Positions 58,448 through 64,000 of a DNA stretch of 64,000 nt are shown one piece after another. The first letter of the stretch is position 1. Each line of letters starts with the position of its first letter. The notes below the pieces were generated by a model. That model did not search any database. It was not told the DNA's origin and saw only the letters and a program-made list of their open reading frames with translations. Made by a program: the position numbers and the translations under genes. Source of the stretch: Stratiolaelaps scimitus (taxonomy: Eukaryota; Arthropoda; Arachnida; Mesostigmata; Laelapidae). The DNA lies in NCBI GenBank assembly GCA_019614645.1, contig JABWDB010000005.1, forward strand, positions 10,882,001 through 10,946,000. Reading direction: 5' to 3'.

Positions 58448-59235
58448 GATACTAGTGCTGATGATGCTTGTGTTCTTGATGCTGCTGCTGCTGCTGCTGT
58501 AGTCGATTGCAGTCGTTGTCGTCCGCGGTCGCGTGCTTTTGACGCGATAGATGATGATGATGCTGCCTCTGCCGCTGCTGACGTTGATATTGCTGTTTTC
58601 CCTCCGTCCGTTTGAACCGCGCTACGGGCCTCGATGTAGTCGGTTTCGGCCTGCTGCTGCCGCCGTTGCTCGTGGTTGCGGTGGCGGTGATGGCTGACGT
58701 TAGCTGTAGTGGTACTACTACTACGGCTACTACGGCTACCACTACAACAACCACCGCTCCGCTGGTCGTACCGGTGCTGGCCAGGAGTCCGCGTCGCCTT
58801 CGCCATCACTCGCGAACGATCACGAACGATTGGAACTGCCACAAATGGCCATAGATTTTCATAGATGCGTAAGTGCATTCATTGGCCGCATCAGTGGCCG
58901 TTGCGGTCTCACTGGCACCGCACAAAATCGATTGTACACCATCGCCAGCAGCAGCAGCAGACGCAACGCCGGATTGGTGCAGCGTCGTCTTATACGTTGA
59001 ATGATACACGACGAAGCGGGACGGCAACCACCAATGCATCCGTCGAAGTGCAAGCGTCCATTGGCCGACGTCGGTGGATATCGCTGTGACGATTGCTGAC
59101 CACCAAAACGTTCAGCGAACAGCAGCGTCATGGCACGGCCAGCTGCCAGCACAGTCCAACACAATTCATACCATTTCTGGAACATCGTCACGTTGCCCTC
59201 ATTATAAAATCAATTACTATAGAACCAGCACCACT

Positions 59236-59267
59236 GCCCGTACCGCTGTTAAATCAGCAGTACGGGC
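59236..59267. repeat. 13-bp hairpin, one mismatch
   Basis: GCCCGTACCGCTG (59236-59248) pairs with CAGCAGTACGGGC (59255-59267) at 12 of 13 positions around TTAAAT. Confidence 0.85.
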
Positions 59268-60595
59268 CAAACGTTCCCCGCGTCGATTGTCGACTGGTCG
59301 CGTCTGCAGTAAGTTGCCCAACAATTCATATCTCGCGCAACGATAGCATGAGACGAGTGATTGCTGCTTGGCGTCGCGGCTGCGATAGGACTTGAATCAT
59401 ATTTGAGATCATATAGCATGATGGTGAAGTCGGGCGTATTGTGGGTCCGTCCACATAGTCGGTGCCGGGCATCTTGCAATTAGGCGTACACACACACACA
59501 CACACCGCGAGTACGCACACACAGGTGGACGGTGGGCGCTAATATACTATAGAAGACAAAGGAAAAAAAATCGACTAACTTAAATAGAACGCCTGTCGCC
59601 TGTCTCGAAACAGCAAAATTGGCATTCTAATTAACATTATCGCTCCAGTCATTATCACCTTGACGTTCCGAAGCGTCTGTCCGCGTTGTGGCGTGAACGT
59701 CATTCGTCATCCTGCTATGCGCGGTTGATAACTGGGGCGAGTCGATACCGTTGTGGTGTAATAGACGTTGCGTCCGTGTACCCTGCACTGTGCATCGGTG
59801 CAGATGGCAGGTGTACAAAATATACTTTATACATCGCAATATTTGTGCCAGTGGCAAAAATCATCATGCGATCACAAAATGGCGCGGGCAGACCGCGCGG
59901 AGTCTTTCGTTCTGACGAGGCTGCTGCCGCGGCCGCCGCCGCCGCCACCGCCGCTGGTGATCGGGGCAAAAGGGGAACTAGTCGAGGGGGTGCCTCGTAG
60001 CCGCCGCCGCCCTTTGCAACGCGAACGATTCTCGAGTCAAGAGCGAATGAAAAAGAAAGCTGAACTTTGCGCCAAACCAACAACAGTATCAGGAACGATG
60101 GTGCCGGAAGCACTGTGTCTATCTGTCTGTATGTCGTCAGACTCATGTCATGATGAAAGCGCCCAACGCATCCCTTGACAGTCAACGGCCTCCACCATCA
60201 GCAGCAGCAGCAGAGTAGCCAAGCGAACTTGGGGGAATTTTCAAGTCAATAAGTCAGTGAGCGTGTGTTTGTGCACTTCTAATGCTGGCTGTCTGCCTTG
60301 GCCTCGTTCCACAGGAGTGGACGCTGACGAAGGCGAGGAACAACAGCGGAGCGCAATTCAGGGCTGAGACGAGGGGATGGAACTGCTCGGGGGACACCAC
60401 ATTTCAAATCTGTGATGCGGACAACAAAATCCGTCGGTGAACCGCTCAGCCGGAGTATCCAATAGTGGTACAATCGTGCACTTCGCAGATCGCACCGACT
60501 CCCCGTAGGACGGCATCATAATAATCATATTCTGATACTGGTGCAGGTAAGCGGTGTTGTAGTGCCGGATGGACAAAAGTGCTAACATATTATGA

Positions 60596-61258
60596 ATGAC
60601 TATGGCTAGTTTGGCCGTAGCGGATTTTAGTTTGCGTTTCTGGCCGTGTGCACATGGCGAGATACTCGGAGCTCGTGGCCCGGATCTTCTGTCCTCTGTC
60701 GGTCCGACATTGCCGACCAGTGTCCCCATAACGTCGCCGTTCGGGTACCGAGTAGCGACACGGCTACTCCTACTGCGGCCCCCACTAGATCAGAATGTCG
60801 GACAGCGCCTAGCCCAGCCCTCACTGTCATCATTGCTAACTGCTCAACGAACGGGGCTGGAGCAGCTGTGTCCAAGGAACCCTAGAAGGGGGGTGAGCCG
60901 GCGGCATAGCTTTGGAATCCTCTGCGCAGGCTTTCTACTCGTCTGCCTGCCTTCCCGCCGCTGCCATCGCTGGGGCATCCGGACGCAGATCGGAGGGCAA
61001 TCCGGAGGGCGAGCTAGCAGCCCATCAAAAGTTGCCCACGTCATTCGCCGTCATCCGGGGTCTCAGAGTCCCGCGGCCACGAAGGCGAAGACAGACTTGG
61101 GGAAGAGTAGCGGGACAAACGGGAACTGGCTCGGAATCTATCTCCCAACGATGATGCCGACAGGAACGGCGGGATCGGCCGAGGTGAGCCGATCCCTCAA
61201 TCCCGTGGCTCCGTCAGGGGTCACCGACAGTGCTGCAGCGGAGAGGAGGGGGGAATAG
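60596..61258 (+). pseudogene. Possible decayed coding patch (three plus frames)
   Basis: A 220-codon plus frame spans the interval. Within it, frame 60646-60885 and then frame 60912-61154 read as more natural protein, for example an Ala/Thr/Ser stretch followed by GRRSEGNPEGELAAHQKLPT. Successive switches of the best frame, with stops between, are what indels in an old coding sequence would leave. Minus-strand frames are open too. Simple repeats are scarce here. I recognise no domain, so transposon remnant, pseudogene or composition remain equally open. Confidence 0.17.
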
Positions 61259-61505
61259 AAGCGGACATCAGGACATCAGGCCACGAGAGCGCGAGCGAGC
61301 GAGCGCGAATCGCGTATGAGAGCTGGAGCTTGGGAGTCGGTCGCTTGAGGGATCCGACCAGCTTGGACCGGAGAGGGAGTCCGCACAGAGATTCCCGCCT
61401 TCCCCCTACCGTGCCGCAGTCCTGCACCCCTCAAAAAGACATCACCAAAAGGATGCCGGCTACCGGAGGCACTGCCACCGCAGGCAGGCGGCAAGAAACG
61501 GCATC

Positions 61506-61525
61506 AACGAACGAACGAACGAACG
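61506..61525. repeat. (AACG)5 tetranucleotide repeat
   Basis: Five exact AACG units. Confidence 0.93.
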
Positions 61526-61831
61526 GTGGCGCCTCCTTCACTTCAGCGTAGAGCGAGTGATTTCGCAAAAGGCAGCCCTGATGCTCGTTCGGGTAGGACA
61601 TGGCAACGAAGCAAACCAATGCCGTCAGCCTGCGTCCCAGCAGCAGCTCTCAGCCGTACACAGTACGCAGTGCTGCTTGACGACAGCGACACGCAACGGT
61701 ACAGAGAGACATATATGTACACGTACTAGGACGAGTTGAAGATGGTTCCTACTCTTCGTATCGGTGACTACAGCCAGCAAAAATAGCCTGCGACCGACAA
61801 GATCCCTTCGTTTCACTCGCCCATCGCGCTG

Positions 61832-62133
61832 ATGTCGACAGGAGCTGCTGGTGCTACATTGCCGCTGACTGCCGATAGTCACGGTGCGAGCTACAAACGG
61901 CCGACGGCCGAACGAGAGAAAAATGCCGACGTCGCCGACGGTGAACAGTACAGCATTGACCGTCCATCCATGTATGTATCGTATCTGTTGTGTGTTCAGC
62001 CCTTTCCACCCAACAGGAACAGATGCGTTGAAACCATATATGACATGCTAACACGCCAAACAGCAGCTGAATGCGAGCTAGAGGACGGGGACATAACCAA
62101 ACTCCTTGTGTTGAAAATCACCTTTAAATCGTC

Positions 62134-62176
<43 letters not shown>

Positions 62177-62935
62177 TATCCCATCATTCGTTTCCGATCT
62201 CTCTCTCTCTCTATCTCGGTCCCTCGTCGTGAACCGCTGAATGCGATTCCTCCACGAGAAATGCGACCAACGTATTGTTCCCTCGTCCTGTGTTGTGCGG
62301 CGACCCTGCGACCGACCGTCCTCCTCGTGTGTCTCGTCTCCGTGTGTCGTTATGTGTATACAATGTCGATGTCGCGACGGCCACTGCCGTTAGTTTCTCC
62401 TGCTCGTACTATCGCTCCCCGGCTTGGTCCCAACTCTATGCAGCGCGAGCTACGTAGAGCCAACGCTTCGGTACTGTCAGGGGGTTGGGGACGAGCGGCT
62501 GCCCCAAGAAAGATAGATGTCTTACTCTGTTTCTCTCTCAATGTGTGCGTCCCGACGCTCCATTTGCGTGGCGCGTCCTTTGCTCGCTCGGTCCCATTCC
62601 GCCATCTTGCTCGCGGATCATTTCACAGATCGGTAGAGGAACCGGAGCGAATCTATCCTATGCATCTGATCGAGTCCTTTCGCGCGCCGTCGGCCGATTT
62701 GGTGCCGCCATCTCGGTATTTTGTCATTCCTGCTTTCTTTGCTCGTTTGCTCGGTCGACCCATGTGCTCGAGCACTGCCGCGCCCCCCAGTAACCCGAAA
62801 ATCCACTTTTTTCAGCAAAACTCCCTAGATTTGCCTTTTCCGCCCATTAGCGGTATGGACAGAGCGGAACAAGTATTACTTCGTTCTCCTTTGACGTACC
62901 CCCGCGACCACCCCCTACCCCCTCCCCGATCTTAG
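61832..62935 (+). CDS. Longest ORF in window, 367 codons, unidentified
   Basis: ATG at 61832 to TAG at 62933-62935. Residues about 1-100 are mixed and hydrophilic (DMLTRQTAAECELEDGDITK) and look natural. Residues about 103-130 are Ser-Leu repeats and related SerLeu-rich sequence coded by (CT)n. The rest is Arg/Pro/Ser-rich with a Leu/Val/Cys patch near residue 170. I recognise no domain or signal peptide, and the start context is weak. CT-rich DNA cannot form stops in this frame, which inflates the length. No AATAAA occurs soon after the stop (next near 63925). It could be an exon upstream of the CT tract. Confidence 0.17.
62143..62172. repeat. (CT)n microsatellite
   Basis: A tract of about 30 bases inside the 61832-62935 frame, followed by a second CT run at about 62200-62211. 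Confidence 0.95.
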
Positions 62936-63502
62936 GTACCATCGAAGACGCGAGAATGGCGCACTGCTATCACCGCGACTGAAGTGTGTCCTCACATATG
63001 TCAAGTGCGACGTTCTCTCATGATTTTCAATCTCATTTCTGTCAATTGAACTCAATAGAACAAATTTCATTCAACCCGCGATTCTGATATAGATCAAGTT
63101 GGATGGTGACCTTCTGCCGGATTGGCGTCGAGAAGTCAGCAAGTGAATTCGACGCAACGAGAGACGGTTCATTAGGGCAAGGACATGCACTCAGTCGGGA
63201 AGGGAATTATTTCGAGGTTTCGAGGGAACCAACGCGCCGCGATAGGCCTTTCAGTCGAAACGAAATTGGGATTTTCCTGTTTTTGTTACCAACGTACGGC
63301 CCCGCCCGAGCCGCTGTCAACCACTTGCTCTCATCGCTAAGCGTTCGCTAAAGGATGGTCCACTCAAATATCTGTCACTGCGGCTGTCTATCGAAAGCCC
63401 ATTACGGGTCCGGAGCGAATCATTCGCCGTCAACACAGGCGGCTGTGGCCAACTCCAACCGCAGGTGGTGCGTGTCGAATTCAACGTCTGTCGTTTCATT
63501 TA

Positions 63503-63503
63503 G

Positions 63504-63534
<31 letters not shown>
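63503..63534. repeat. (TA)n-(TG)n compound microsatellite
   Basis: TA from about 63503 to 63521 continues as TG to about 63534. Confidence 0.93.
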
Positions 63535-63535
<1 letters not shown>

Positions 63536-63595
63536 TCACCATATGAACAGGGCGACGCTGAATTGTTGCGACTTGCTGTCATATGGAGATGACTC

Positions 63596-63829
63596 TATAA
63601 AACAAACTAGGTATCTCTGATGATGCGAAACATCATCGTCGCAGCAATCAACGGCAATAGGCAATCGACGAATTTGCAGCACTGGATCAGTTCGTTTGTC
63701 GGTCTGATTTTGCTGACAGGGCAGGCGGGCAGCCGAAATCGAAATGACATTTCATTTACAAATGATCTCGTAAATATCGCGCATGTGCGCCGGATACGTG
63801 TGCGAGTGATCCTAATGTCATTGACATAA
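63596..63829 (+). CDS. Small ORF behind a TATA-like element
   Basis: TATAAAAC lies at 63596-63603. ATG at 63620 opens 69 codons to TAA at 63827-63829, and AATAAA follows at 63925-63930. The product has a hydrophobic stretch, WISSFVGLILLTGQ, near residues 22-35 and is otherwise basic/polar. The layout resembles a tiny gene, but the ATG is only 24 bases from the TATA element, so normal initiation would start downstream of it. I think chance is more likely. Confidence 0.13.
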
Positions 63830-64000
63830 ATCAATACCCGAGGCCCATCTGAGCGATATGGTGTTGACATTTGATCGAAATATCGTTCCTGCCTGGATAT
63901 TTGACGGATGTCTATGTCGATAGAAATAAAAATATATCCACTAGGACGAACCGCGGTAGACGAAACTTTTAAACCTTCCTGAATTAGGTCTGTCTGTGCG

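Larger units (their letters stand above)
50780..61800. other. Repeat-rich non-coding stretch
   Basis: I see no supportable gene. Named contents: AT-rich unique DNA with ATT/TTA triplets at 51554-51600, (GCA)7 near 52657-52678, the GNRA hairpin at 52572-52593, a C13 run at 52800-52812, CAG at 53941-53962, TA at 53229-53246, 54353-54371, 56480-56495, 56875-56894 and 57825-57845, the minisatellite at 55381-55446, the ACCG array at 55739-55781, ATG triplets at 58399-58447, a hairpin at 59236-59267 and AACG at 61506-61525. An ORF patch at 60596-61258 is listed separately. Confidence 0.6.
62936..64000. other. Non-coding end of window
   Basis: Unique DNA with (TA)n/(TG)n at 63503-63534 and AATAAA at 63925-63930. 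A 69-codon ATG ORF at 63620-63829 is the only frame of note and is listed separately. Confidence 0.6.

Noticed and set aside
58390..58878. 162-codon minus-strand frame rich in Ser, Ala, His
   Set aside because: Produced by ATG, CTG and GCT triplet tracts, with several frames open at once.

Overview
This window reads as nuclear DNA of a metazoan, most likely an arthropod. That rests on style: dense dinucleotide and trinucleotide microsatellites ((TA)n, (CT)n/(GA)n, (CAG)n, (GGC)n) interspersed with balanced-composition unique DNA, short ORFs only, GT/AG-type splice candidates, and a tRNA-like SINE. Nothing is prokaryotic in layout: no operons, no Shine-Dalgarno-led gene rows, no long adjacent ORFs. 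I could not assign a species. No protein in the window carries a domain I recognise with confidence, and I found no rRNA or complete tRNA gene, CRISPR array, retroviral ORF or transposase.

Layout. 1-9.8 kb: unique DNA with scattered (CT)n/(TA)n, a degenerate tRNA-like fragment near 8.8 kb and two isolated splice-bounded micro-exon candidates. 9.85-10.46 kb: a TATA-like promoter candidate and a strong bulged hairpin. 10.5-18.7 kb: repeat-rich non-coding DNA. 18.7-21.4 kb: a block poor in stop codons on both strands, with two same-frame ORFs split by a single TAG and two compact palindromes. 21.4-36.8 kb: non-coding, with the longest (TA)n tracts. 36.8-39.4 kb: the best protein-coding candidate, on the minus strand, where consecutive Gln/Ser/Asp-rich open segments are separated by short gaps with splice-like borders and one ends in a near-consensus donor. 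39.4-48 kb: mostly non-coding, with one 139-codon plus-strand ORF and a cluster of stem-loops. 48-50 kb: low-complexity ORFs on both strands and one plausible plus-strand exon at 49.5 kb. 50.55-50.78 kb: the tRNA-derived SINE. 50.8-61.8 kb: microsatellites, hairpins, a 15-bp minisatellite and an apparently decayed ORF patch near 61 kb. 61.8-64 kb: the longest ORF of the window (367 codons), interrupted by a long (CT)n tract.

My reading is that this is largely intergenic or intronic DNA around one or more genes whose exons are short and poorly conserved. GC-rich triplet DNA here yields protein-like translations in several frames at once, so coding calls are deliberately low. I did not find a convincing new biological system. 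The items most worth checking are the minus-strand exon cluster at 37.5-39.3 kb, the SINE, and the compact perfect hairpins.
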